This document shows, piece after piece, positions 44,612-53,297 of a stretch of 64,000 bases of DNA. The DNA lies in the NCBI RefSeq assembly GCF_008123425.1, contig NZ_VSSS01000008.1, positions 62,001 through 126,000 on the forward strand, in the 5' to 3' direction. A program made the translations under genes and the position numbers. The notes beneath the pieces are model-generated. The model saw only the letters and a program-made list of their open reading frames with translations. It was not told the DNA's origin and did not search any database. Origin of the DNA: Bradyrhizobium rifense (GTDB lineage Bacteria; Pseudomonadota; Alphaproteobacteria; Rhizobiales; Xanthobacteraceae). Within the stretch, counting starts at the first letter, position 1. Every line of letters begins with the position of its first letter.

Positions 44612-47350
44612 TCACACGCGACGAGCCGCCGTCGAAAGACGGCGATAGCTCATGCTCTCCGATAGACGCGGCTCTACGACGCGAACCTGGTCGAGAGCAT
44701 CCGTCAAATCGTACGGGACGACAGACCCCTCGGATGTACCAACGGTAAGATTCAACAACAGCAACAGCGCGCTTGCCTTTGCCTCATTGTCGATTATAGC
44801 AAGCTTCTTGACGCCGTTTTGCTCTCCATAAAGGCCGTAATCGAGCATCGACCAGCACTCGAAGGGCACCAAAAAGCGCTCTATCGCACTAACAGCCTCC
44901 GCGAATGCTTCGCGACACGTGGCTGGCAGATCGGCGAACGCCTTGCTTACACCTGGCGTCGAAAGCGAACGCTCCTGCGGCCACACATCTCTCAGGAATG
45001 GGACGGCAGCAGATCGGAACAACTCTTCGACAGTGCTTTGTTCTCCGTTCCGGCCTGGCTTGGCGGAAATTTCTGCGACAAACTGCTGCACCGAATTTGC
45101 TGCGGTCGCTCTGACTTCGTCGTCAAGATTTCGAATCATCTGCGAGATGCGCGCGTTCGGCAGCACGGGCGGCCGCTGTTCGCGGAATGCGTGAAGTGCC
45201 TCAACGACCACGCTGAAGGCTAGCCGCCCGCGAATTTGCCGTCCTAGCCTACGGTCTGTGGCCCGCTGGGCCATCGCATCCCCGATAACCTCTAATACGT
45301 CCTTGAAGCGCGTGGCGCGAGCGACCGCTCGCCAGAGAGTTAAGGAGGACACTTCCTCACTCAGCAGCGGAGCCACGAGATTGTCGTGGGTCCATTGACG
45401 ATCGGCCTTCAGAAAATAAGGGAGCGCCTGGATCAGTCGGTGTCGTGCAATGAGGCCGCTGCGACCATGGGCCACAATGAGCGCATCACGCATTTGGCGG
45501 GCGTCCGTACCAAGAGCGAACGGAACGGCAATTTGTTCGAGCGGCGCACAAGCTACAAGAAACACCCCAACAAGTCTGCCGGCCGGCGTGTTGAGCGTGT
45601 CCAAATCTCTGGGTTCACGATCCGTCGCGGTCGCCGTGACGCTGAGATTAGGCTTGTCTTCGCTTTCCGCCTGATTGTTTGTCGCTGCGACGGCGGCTGG
45701 CCATGTCTTTTTCCATGCGGCCAAACCTTGCTGCGAGGCGACGACCTGAAAGCGCCAGCGCTCCAACCAGCTGCTGATGCCGTCGACCGCTACAGCTATT
45801 GTTGCTTCGGACAACTGCACCAGGAGGGCGAGCACGCGCTCTGCTTCCTGCTGTGAATCGCCGTGCACAGCACCAGTTGCGTCTGGCTGCCCAGGCGCAT
45901 GAGTCCACCCAAAGCGATCCCACACTCGCGCAAACTCGCTGCCGCCTCGGTCGGCAACTTCCAGATCGTCAAGCACAAGCAACGTCTTTGTAGGCAGCCT
46001 CAGCCAGTCGTCGGCGCGCTGAGATGGATCATTGTTCAAGCTGCGGCGCTCACTTCCGAGCGCTGTCTCCAGCGCGCGCAGTCTCGGAACGCCATTGAGA
46101 TCGTCATAGCTATTGTCGGGATCAGCAGAAACTTCTCTGACCTGAACCCCTTCGGGATAACCTGCCTCACCTGACATTCCGGCCAGGTCAGGAAATTTGA
46201 CGACGTTCGAATCCAGGCAACGCTTCGCATCGGGTGGCAAGCTAACGCCAGCCAACTCAATCCGCTTCAACTCCCGCACTGTCCAGTGCAGCTGCCTCTC
46301 TTTGACCTTCTTCTTTTCGGTCGTTTTGGGCCAAAATCGTCTTGGTGGGCCTTTGAGTAACCGAGCCGTTAACGTTTTCTGCGCGGCCGCATTGAGCTCA
46401 CCGAACCGCGCCGCTCGAAGCTCGGCGATCTCGGGATATGCATGCAAGTCCCAGAAATTTTCGTCAGCCAGCGTTGAGAAAAACTCCGCCACATCGGCGG
46501 GCGGTATGAGGCGCGAATTCCTTGCGGCGGCGGCCCACAATCGCGAGTGCACCAAAGAGCTCGTCAGCCGCCAGCGACGAACAAACGCCAACTCTGATTC
46601 AACATCGAGGCTCCCCAACCGCGATACGACCTCATAGAGCAACTTCACCGCAGGTGCGATGCCGTAGTTGTAAGCGTCTGGGTCATCCAGCCCCGCTTGC
46701 GTTCGCCCGCCAGGAACGAGGTAATAGACGCGGTTCAGATCTCCCAATTGCCAGATCTGGCGCTGCCCATCCCAACCTATGCGCCGCCCGATATCCAACC
46801 CATGATCGATGGCGCTTTCCAAAGAGCTCGCGAGCGCTCGCAGGAATGGAACGTCCTCGAACGTCCCTAATTCGAGCACGGTCAGATCGACGAGGTCTCC
46901 ACTGGTAAGGCTGGCCGACAGAAGCTGGCTAACGGTCGTCGGAGCTCGCGTTCGATTCGTGAACTGTCTGCGAGATGAGCTGACAGGCCGGACCCGCAGT
47001 CGCGGAGCGACCAGGTCAACGATCGCCGCAATGACCGCCCCCGAGCGATCGCCGGCACGAAGCCTTGCCTGAATGTTGTATATAGACGACGACGAGCCGC
47101 GCTCGACAAGTTTTTCGGACCAACTCTCCTCGATCAATCGATATGCGGCCGCCCAAGGCTCCCGAGAAAGGCGACCATTCGGGTTATTTAAAAGGTGATC
47201 GATCGCCGCGCGCTCAACGCGCTTATCCGACCCGAGCTGAGCAGCCCATTCAATAGTGGCCGACTCAGTCAGGCGATCGTCCAAAAATGCTACCGCGGAC
47301 CGAAACAGTGACCGATCTTGCTCGTCGAGATATGTCCATGCCGGGTTCAT
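44612..47350 (-). CDS. 912-aa protein of unknown function, partner of the SIR2 protein
   Basis: I chose ATG 47350 (MNPAWTYLDEQDRSLFRSAV) because it overlaps the SIR2 stop as ATGA; the longer frame adds 18 unlikely residues. The protein is almost all helical, rich in Arg, Ala and Leu, with no P-loop or nuclease motif that I can see. Recognisable ordered stretches are TKTLLVLDDLEVADRGGSEF ARVWDRFGW and PAGRLVGVFLVACAPLE. Size and context resemble the non-SIR2 part of large SIR2-DUF4020-type defence proteins, but I cannot confirm the domain. It may recognise phage or regulate the NADase. Confidence 0.7.
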   Translation of the reverse strand: MNPAWTYLDEQDRSLFRSAVAFLDDRLTESATIEWAAQLGSDKRVERAAIDHLLNNPNGRLSREPWAAAYRLIEESWSEKLVERGSSSSIYNIQARLRAGDRSGAVIAAIVDLVAPRLRVRPVSSSRRQFTNRTRAPTTVSQLLSASLTSGDLVDLTVLELGTFEDVPFLRALASSLESAIDHGLDIGRRIGWDGQRQIWQLGDLNRVYYLVPGGRTQAGLDDPDAYNYGIAPAVKLLYEVVSRLGSLDVESELAFVRRWRLTSSLVHSRLWAAAARNSRLIPPADVAEFFSTLADENFWDLHAYPEIAELRAARFGELNAAAQKTLTARLLKGPPRRFWPKTTEKKKVKERQLHWTVRELKRIELAGVSLPPDAKRCLDSNVVKFPDLAGMSGEAGYPEGVQVREVSADPDNSYDDLNGVPRLRALETALGSERRSLNNDPSQRADDWLRLPTKTLLVLDDLEVADRGGSEFARVWDRFGWTHAPGQPDATGAVHGDSQQEAERVLALLVQLSEATIAVAVDGISSWLERWRFQVVASQQGLAAWKKTWPAAVAATNNQAESEDKPNLSVTATATDREPRDLDTLNTPAGRLVGVFLVACAPLEQIAVPFALGTDARQMRDALIVAHGRSGLIARHRLIQALPYFLKADRQWTHDNLVAPLLSEEVSSLTLWRAVARATRFKDVLEVIGDAMAQRATDRRLGRQIRGRLAFSVVVEALHAFREQRPPVLPNARISQMIRNLDDEVRATAANSVQQFVAEISAKPGRNGEQSTVEELFRSAAVPFLRDVWPQERSLSTPGVSKAFADLPATCREAFAEAVSAIERFLVPFECWSMLDYGLYGEQNGVKKLAIIDNEAKASALLLLLNLTVGTSEGSVVPYDLTDALDQVRVVEPRLSESMSYRRLSTAARRV

Positions 47351-48585
47351 TTGCGGCGTACCCGTTCCTTCTCGGTACCAATCTTCATGATGGCATCCAG
47401 CCAACCGACGTCGGCTTTCGCCGCAGACGCCAAGGCCGAGAGCCGCGCCCGTTCGCTCGGGTTGCCTCGCCTAACCAGGTGGTCGAACAGATCTCGCTCC
47501 GGATCAGATGCCGAAACCCTGTTATTGCGAACAATACGCTTGATCGCAGCGTCAATCTTGCTTTGCTTGCCGTTTGCGACCGAAAAGTCCGCCCACTGCT
47601 CAAAGGTCGATCGCAGCACGCTGTGACCACCGTTCGAATCGTACCAAATCGGCGTAATGCCGCGCGCCTTCCAATCCTCGAGCGCCACCGGATCAGGAGC
47701 GTCCGTACCGAAGAACGTAAATCGTTCCTTGAGGTCGGTGAACCGAAAGCCGTCGGCCGCTACCGCGTTGAGCAGATACCGCATCGGCGGATCGTTTGCG
47801 CTGTAGCCGACCAATACGAGATGATACAGACGTGCCGCATCATAGATGAAGTCGGGAACGACACGCCGTCTCAGGTAGAACTCTCCAAAATCCTGATCGG
47901 ACAGCACAAGTTCTGAAAACCGCTGGGGAGCGCGGTCAAGCGCACCGTGAATATGTAGGATGCCGGCAAACTCGTTCTGCGTACTCGGCCGCGGAATTGA
48001 GCCTAGTGAATAGGAGTTTACCTTCGGGCGAATACTGCTGGCTGCTTGCTCGAGAAGCAGATCGAAGTTTGTGGTAATAATGGTCGTAGGTCCACCCCGG
48101 TCGGAGAGACGAACCAGCGCGCGATGCAATGAACCAGGCCGACTTCCGGCCCCACGCAGACGAGTGGCGACTTCGCGCCGCACACGACTATCGCCACGCG
48201 TCTGGTTGTCCAGGCGGCGTTCGAGCATTCCGAGGACGACGTCATAATCCCCGCCAATAAAGCGCTTCACTTCCGCCGACTGCCGCTCGGTCAAACCGTC
48301 GCAATCTGCCTCAAACTGATTGTGAGCGCCGCGAGGAACGCGCTCTAGGACCGCATGCGTTCCCGTGTCGAGGTTCTTATAGACGTCGAGAACGAGTTCA
48401 CGAAAATCCGGCAGAGCAGGCCGGGAAACCCCGGCCCCACATATGAACAGCACTTCCCCCCTGGCGTGCGCCAGCAAGAGCCGTTCCGGGATTGCTGCCG
48501 TGTCGGCTCCAAGGCTGATGACTCGATCCTCGATCGAGACATCAGCGCTCGCCCCGCGATCTACCGACGCCAAACGTTCCCCCAC
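47347..48585 (-). CDS. SIR2-like NADase-type defence protein
   Basis: 412 aa, GTG start at 48585. Residues ~30-280 are a SIR2 fold: VLFICGAGVSRPALPDFREL (NAD-binding GAG-x-S), TTIITTNFDLLLEQAA (Asn173), GILHIHGAL (His213) and LYHLVLVGYSANDPPMRYLL. The pairing of Asn in TTNFD and His in HIHGAL is that of defence SIR2 enzymes that deplete NAD+ on infection. The C-terminus (~300-412) is helical and basic, perhaps contacting the 912-aa partner. The two genes overlap by four bases and form one unit. Abortive-infection activity is inferred. Confidence 0.88.
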   Translation of the reverse strand: MGERLASVDRGASADVSIEDRVISLGADTAAIPERLLLAHARGEVLFICGAGVSRPALPDFRELVLDVYKNLDTGTHAVLERVPRGAHNQFEADCDGLTERQSAEVKRFIGGDYDVVLGMLERRLDNQTRGDSRVRREVATRLRGAGSRPGSLHRALVRLSDRGGPTTIITTNFDLLLEQAASSIRPKVNSYSLGSIPRPSTQNEFAGILHIHGALDRAPQRFSELVLSDQDFGEFYLRRRVVPDFIYDAARLYHLVLVGYSANDPPMRYLLNAVAADGFRFTDLKERFTFFGTDAPDPVALEDWKARGITPIWYDSNGGHSVLRSTFEQWADFSVANGKQSKIDAAIKRIVRNNRVSASDPERDLFDHLVRRGNPSERARLSALASAAKADVGWLDAIMKIGTEKERVRRK

Positions 48586-48905
48586 CGAATCCCAGAACTT
48601 GCAACCTGCGCGTTTGCATCAGCATCAACGCCACGAAATGGTCAAGCCCTACGATTGGCTCCTCAATCCAAGTGAGGCAGATGTGCTCAGGCTCTCGCCA
48701 ACCCCATACCGCGGGGCACCAATCATCGGTTGATGAGTCTCGAACCGCGAAGCGCCAGCGGCGCCAATAGACACGCTCAAGGGATTATCGTGGTTCGTCA
48801 AGCTTTCGATCGCCCACCAATATCCAACAATCGAAGCGCAGGTTTTCGCGAAGACTGTCGTGTGATTGCTTGGCTACGATCTAAATCAACACGACTGGAC
48901 GCTCG
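48586..48905. other. intergenic region
   Basis: 320 bp between the divergent ends of the SIR2 unit and the DUF5131-ThiF chimera. No supported gene. Confidence 0.4.
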
Positions 48906-49928
48906 TCAGCCTTCTGTACAGGGCAGATCTGCGCCATCACCTCGAGCAAAGCGCGTCCCGCCCTTCGAGCATTCTGGACAATCAGCGTCCTGACGCGGTT
49001 CGACCAATTGCAGCTTCCCAGTCAGGGCATTGATGTGTTGGTAGTGCAACTGGCGATCCGCGCGCAGCCCCAGGTAATCCATGAGAAAATCATTCACGGC
49101 ATGCCCTGCAGAGACCGCATTAAGACTGATCACGCTGGGGTTTGGCTCCTCGACGCCATAGGCCTGCGCCTTGCGCTCCGCATCCGTCTTGGCTTCTTTG
49201 GCCAGGAGATTGGGATCGATCAGCTGATTGCACCAAAGGCATCCGGCACCTGGTCGAAGAGGACGAATGGCACTGAACGCATCGATGACTTGCCCCTGCT
49301 CGTCGGCGCGGACTTTCGAGCCCAACTGAACGGCCGGAATGAGATATTGATGGACCAACGCGTTCACGACCAGGCGTGCCCGCATCGAGTCCGCCGCAAG
49401 AAAGATATAGTCGCAGGCTTTGAGGCGGTCCGCGACCGAAGCTTTGGCCACATCGGCATTGAAGTGCTCGATGTGCGCAGATTGGCGAATGCGACTTAGC
49501 TTGCCGCCGTCCTCAACAGAAACTCCAAACCAAATGTGGGTCGGCCCAGATCCCTCCCCGTATCGTGACTTCAGAAAATTACGCATCAGGGACGACCGCT
49601 TCGTAAGAACCTGAAACGTGTGCCATTTCGCTTGCTCCATGGTGTCGCAAACGCGCGAAATGTACGCATCAGGAATATCCTTGTGAAACAAGTCGCTCAT
49701 CGAATTTACGAAGACCATCCTGGGCTTGCGCCAGTGGAAGGGCTGATCGACGCGCTCGGGCCGAAGCATCAAGTCAAAACCGCTTTCAAACGCATGTCCG
49801 GGCGTCCCCCGAAAGCGTTCCGAAAAGCGCTCCGCGTAGCAATTGTCGCAGCCCGCACTAATCTTCGTGCAACCCGTTACCGGATTCCAAGTGGTATCCG
49901 TCCATTCAATTGTTGTCTTGTTTGCCAT
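48906..49928 (-). CDS. chimera: Gp37/Gp68 (DUF5131) N-terminus fused to ThiF/E1-like C-terminus
   Basis: 340 aa. Residues 1-~150 are the first half of a phage Gp37/Gp68 (DUF5131) protein: TIEWTDTTWNPVTGCTKISA, the C-x6-C-x2-C motif ending GCDNCYAERFSERFRG, and FVNSMSDLFH, HTFQVLTKRSSLM. From about residue 152 it changes to an E1/ThiF-type C-terminal half: HFNADVAKASVADRLKACDY IFLAADSMRARLVVN, IPAVQLGSKVRAD, a CLWC...CPEC zinc pair. The ATP-binding glycine-rich part of ThiF and the second half of DUF5131 are both missing, so an in-frame deletion joined two genes. An AACTTGTAAA element lies 67 bp upstream. Confidence 0.8.
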   Translation of the reverse strand: MANKTTIEWTDTTWNPVTGCTKISAGCDNCYAERFSERFRGTPGHAFESGFDLMLRPERVDQPFHWRKPRMVFVNSMSDLFHKDIPDAYISRVCDTMEQAKWHTFQVLTKRSSLMRNFLKSRYGEGSGPTHIWFGVSVEDGGKLSRIRQSAHIEHFNADVAKASVADRLKACDYIFLAADSMRARLVVNALVHQYLIPAVQLGSKVRADEQGQVIDAFSAIRPLRPGAGCLWCNQLIDPNLLAKEAKTDAERKAQAYGVEEPNPSVISLNAVSAGHAVNDFLMDYLGLRADRQLHYQHINALTGKLQLVEPRQDADCPECSKGGTRFARGDGADLPCTEG

Positions 49929-49994
49929 GGCATGAACTCGTTCGGTAGAGGTTTCTTCTCTCTTGAGAAGTGAAGCAGGACGCTTCGGTCATCG

Positions 49995-50004
49995 TTTACA
50001 AGTT
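49995..50004 (-). promoter_or_regulatory. shared upstream element AACTTGTAAA (1)
   Basis: 67 bp upstream of the DUF5131-ThiF chimera start (minus strand). Same decamer as upstream of the DUF5131 (59207) and HUH (60790) genes, and one base off upstream of the UvrD gene (52352). Confidence 0.5.
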
Positions 50005-50338
50005 CGACTTTCGAAGCCACCCGCATTTCGCCTGTGCCGCTAGGCATGAATCCGCGAATGCCGAACCTCAAATGAAAACACGCCGCCGCGACCACAGGCA
50101 GCCTGTCTGTGAACAGCGTGCTGCACGCTCTGCACACCGGGCTTCGTCGTCCCAGCCGATAATTGATCAGAAAGTCAGTTGCGGCCGCGCGGGGCGGCGA
50201 GGTGCTTTCCGGTCGCTGTCGCCTTTCTCGCGCGACCACCTAAGATCGTCGGCGATGGCGCAGCCAAAGTCGAGCCGATGCCCCGTAAACTTCGGCGCGC
50301 CGCGCGGCCGGAGTCTGCTGGGCACGGCTCTGTTCAGA

Positions 50339-52315
50339 TCACGAGGCTCGCCTTGTTCGTGGTTTGCCGGAGGTCGCACGGACGACAAACAACTTTTCGG
50401 CCGACCGCGGTATGAACTGGCTACGCCGTGTAAAGAGATCGACGACGCTGGAGTTCTGCCGCCACGAAAAGACGCGTTGCGGCACCATCAACGAAAGGCG
50501 GTTCTTTGCCCTCGTCATCGCGACGTATAGGAGTCGCCGCTCTTCTTCGACCTCTGCTGGCGTCTTTGCCCTCGACGATGGGATGCAACCATCCACCGCG
50601 TTCAAGAGGTAAACGTGGTCCCATTCTTGGCCTTTGGCAGAGTGAATCGTCGAGAGGACCAGACAATCATCATCCGACCGGCCCGGCTTGTTGGGGCCGA
50701 CTGTGCCTTCCGGCGGCTCGAGAGTGACCTCCACAAGAAACTGCTCACGCGAGCTATAGCTGCTCGCGACAATGCAGAGCTGACCAAGGTCTGCCGCACG
50801 AAGCTCGGGATTGTCGTGCTTCATCAGCGGCAAATACCATTTCACCACCTCGGGCAGGCTGGCCTTCCAGGGCCGTTTCTGCAAACGCTTTACCAACCGA
50901 ACGAATTGCCCCCAATGATCGCCGCAACCGCGAGGTTGGTCGGCGTCTCTGAGCACCAGCCGCCCCATCCGTCCTTCTAGTCGCCCTATCACCTTCATGG
51001 CTGCGCTCGGGCCGATGCCCGGCAGCAGCTTCAAGGCCCTCATAGCGGCCACTTCATCACGCGGATTTTCCAGCCAACGTAACAGGCTGAGCACGTCCTT
51101 GATGTGCGCGGCTTCGAGAAACTTGACGCCACCCCACTTCTCGAACGGTATGTTGCGCTTCGTCAACTCGATTTCGAGCTTCTGGCTGTGGTGAGACGAG
51201 CGCATCAAGACGGCTTGGGCACGAAATGGAATACCTTCCTCCTTTGCTCGAAGAATCTGGCTGGCGATATAAGTGGCTTGTGCCGAGTCGTTCTCGACAA
51301 CCGCGAGGCTTGGCTTGCCCAAATTCGGCCGGTCGGACCAGAGGTTCTTGGCATATGCACGCGTCGAAAGGTTGATGACCGCATTGCACGCCTTGAGGAT
51401 CTGGTTTGTCGAACGGTAGTTCTGTTCGAGGTTGATAACCCGGACCTTCGGCAGCACCTGCGGAAAATCTAGAATGTTCTCGACTGTAGCCGCCCTGAAC
51501 GAATAGATCGCTTGGGCATCGTCGCCGACAACGGTGACGCCTCGGCCATCAGGTTTGAGGCCGAAGAGGATCTTGGCCTGAAGACGGTTGGTGTCTTGGT
51601 ATTCATCCACCAGCACGTGGCTGAACCGAGTTCGTAACTGGTCGGCTATATCGGGCTGGTTCAGCATCTTCGCCCAGTAAACCAGCAGGTCGTCGTAATC
51701 GAAGACGTTCTGCTTGCGCTTTGCTGCCCGGTACTCAGTGAAAAGTTGCCGAAGCTGCTTTGTCCACTTCTTGCTCGCTGGGTACCTCGATTTCAGGACC
51801 TCCTTCAGAGGCATGCAGGCATTGATTTTGTATGAGTAGATTTCGAGACATTGGTTCTTGTCTGGAAAATTCACGTCCAGGGTCGAGAAGCCAAGCTGGT
51901 GTCTAACCATATCGAGCAGGTCGGCGCTGTCGCCTCTGTCCTTGATCGTGAAATTAGGGGACAAGCTCAATTGCTCCGCAAATTCTCGGACGAGCCGCGC
52001 GCCGACAGCGTGAAATGTGCCTGAGTACGGGATCTCACCGACATTCGTGCCTAGGACACGACCAGCCGTGGCAATCGCGCGGCGAGTCATTTCCTGCGCC
52101 GCCTTCCGCGTGAACGTAAGCAACAAGATGTTGTCGGGGCTCACTCCGCTTGCCAGAAAATGAACAACCCGGTTCGACAATGTCTCTGTTTTTCCAGTTC
52201 CTGCTCCAGCGATGATCAGTAGCGGCCGACCGGGCTGTGCGGGGGCAGACTTGTATCCATGCACAACAGCAGCGCGCTGCGTTTTGTTCATATGCTTCAG
52301 ATGGTCGAGAGTCAT
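50339..52315 (-). CDS. UvrD/PcrA-like superfamily 1 helicase
   Basis: 658 aa from ATG 52315 (MTLDHLKHMNKTQRAAVVHG), which has AAGGAAAA upstream; the longer frame is not supported. Complete SF1A motifs: LIIAGAGTGKTETLSNRVVH (Walker A), LLTFTRKAAQEM, HVLVDEYQDTNRLQAKIL, VVGDDAQAIYSFRAAT, INLEQNYRSTNQILK, LSTIHSAKGQEWDHVYLLN, EEERRLLYVAMTRAKNRLSL. It unwinds DNA 3' to 5'. It is shorter at the C-terminus than housekeeping UvrD and sits alone in the island, so it is probably an accessory or defence-linked helicase. An AACCTGTAAA element lies 37 bp upstream. Confidence 0.92.
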   Translation of the reverse strand: MTLDHLKHMNKTQRAAVVHGYKSAPAQPGRPLLIIAGAGTGKTETLSNRVVHFLASGVSPDNILLLTFTRKAAQEMTRRAIATAGRVLGTNVGEIPYSGTFHAVGARLVREFAEQLSLSPNFTIKDRGDSADLLDMVRHQLGFSTLDVNFPDKNQCLEIYSYKINACMPLKEVLKSRYPASKKWTKQLRQLFTEYRAAKRKQNVFDYDDLLVYWAKMLNQPDIADQLRTRFSHVLVDEYQDTNRLQAKILFGLKPDGRGVTVVGDDAQAIYSFRAATVENILDFPQVLPKVRVINLEQNYRSTNQILKACNAVINLSTRAYAKNLWSDRPNLGKPSLAVVENDSAQATYIASQILRAKEEGIPFRAQAVLMRSSHHSQKLEIELTKRNIPFEKWGGVKFLEAAHIKDVLSLLRWLENPRDEVAAMRALKLLPGIGPSAAMKVIGRLEGRMGRLVLRDADQPRGCGDHWGQFVRLVKRLQKRPWKASLPEVVKWYLPLMKHDNPELRAADLGQLCIVASSYSSREQFLVEVTLEPPEGTVGPNKPGRSDDDCLVLSTIHSAKGQEWDHVYLLNAVDGCIPSSRAKTPAEVEEERRLLYVAMTRAKNRLSLMVPQRVFSWRQNSSVVDLFTRRSQFIPRSAEKLFVVRATSGKPRTRRAS

Positions 52316-52351
52316 GATTTTTCCTTCGTGAGATATTCGACTACCGACCCC

Positions 52352-52361
52352 TTTACAGGTT
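52352..52361 (-). promoter_or_regulatory. shared upstream element AACCTGTAAA (2)
   Basis: 37 bp upstream of the UvrD-like helicase start. One base differs from the decamer upstream of the chimera, DUF5131 and HUH genes. Confidence 0.45.
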
Positions 52362-52676
52362 CGTTTTCTCGCGAAGCTTGATAGGCCGGTGAAGGAAACC
52401 AGCCCAACGTGCGACACCTTTCGACCACGAATTCAGAGACGCCGCCCAACTAGCCATGAATGCGGGTGCGAGACCTCGACAAGTCTGGTTTCGACACACG
52501 CAAGGCAACGCAACAAGCAGGCTGCTGAGCAAGCCTCAGAGCAAGCAAGCATCAGCGCACGTCGAGGTTCACGAAATGGCGGGTCGCACGCAGCGTCAGG
52601 CGCGTATCGATGCAAAGTTTCTGTTGCGTGCTCAGCTAGATGTTCTATATTTGTTCTCAGAAACTGATTGAATGAA

Positions 52677-53252
52677 ATGCCTGGCAAACAAGCCAAGACT
52701 CTTTCGACTGACCATATCGACGATCTGTTGTTTTTCGCCGAGCGCTCTCGACATCCGCTCCGCAACCGTTTGATCGTTTTGCTCTCAGTCAAGGCTGGCC
52801 TTCGCGCGGCCGAGATTGCGAAGCTGAGCTGGGACATGGTCCTGGATCCAAGCGGCGCGGTCGGCGGCACACTGGCGGTACAAGATCAGATTGCGAAGAA
52901 GCGCAGCGGGCGAACGATTCCGATTCATGCGGATCTTCGACAGGCACTGGTCAAGGCGCGGCAACTTTGCAATGGGCGCGGTCCCGTAGTCCGGTCCGAG
53001 CGCGGCGGCGCATTGACGCCAATGACCATCGTGGTCTGGTTCAACCGCGCCTACAAACAGCTCGGGTTCGAAGGATGCTCGTCGCATTCCGGCCGTCGAA
53101 CCTTCATTACGCGAGCGGCGCGAGCAGTTCACAAGGCGGGCGGCTCGCTACGGGACGTCCAACTGCTGGCCGGTCACCGGTCAATTCAAACCACGCAGCG
53201 CTACATTGATGGCGATAGCGACACCCAACGCAAGTTGATCGCAATGATTTAG
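52677..53252 (+). CDS. tyrosine recombinase, catalytic domain only
   Basis: 191 aa from ATG 52677; a TTG at 52668 would add three residues. The catalytic residues are all present: VKAGLRAAEIAKLSWDMV (Arg I), RSGRTIPIHADL (Lys), CSSHSGRRTFITRAAR (H-x-x-R), QLLAGHRSIQTTQRYIDGDS (His and nucleophilic Tyr). The N-terminal core-binding domain (~100 residues) is absent, so it resembles stand-alone XerC/D-like catalytic proteins of rhizobia. Such proteins can still act with a partner, or this may be a truncated integrase. It is 46 bp upstream of the endonuclease III-like gene. Confidence 0.82.
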   Translation: MPGKQAKTLSTDHIDDLLFFAERSRHPLRNRLIVLLSVKAGLRAAEIAKLSWDMVLDPSGAVGGTLAVQDQIAKKRSGRTIPIHADLRQALVKARQLCNGRGPVVRSERGGALTPMTIVVWFNRAYKQLGFEGCSSHSGRRTFITRAARAVHKAGGSLRDVQLLAGHRSIQTTQRYIDGDSDTQRKLIAMI

Positions 53253-53297
53253 CCGAAGGGGCTCTCACTGCGAACGTTGAGAAAGTCGTGCATCTAG

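Noticed and set aside
49877..50239. Minus-strand ORF of 120 aa between the UvrD and DUF5131-ThiF genes
   Set aside because: Its C-terminal part overlaps the chimera start, and composition changes along it. I see no motif, only possible leftover coding sequence.
52456..52671. 71-aa ORF overlapping the recombinase start
   Set aside because: No motif or ribosome site; it probably reflects the open upstream region.
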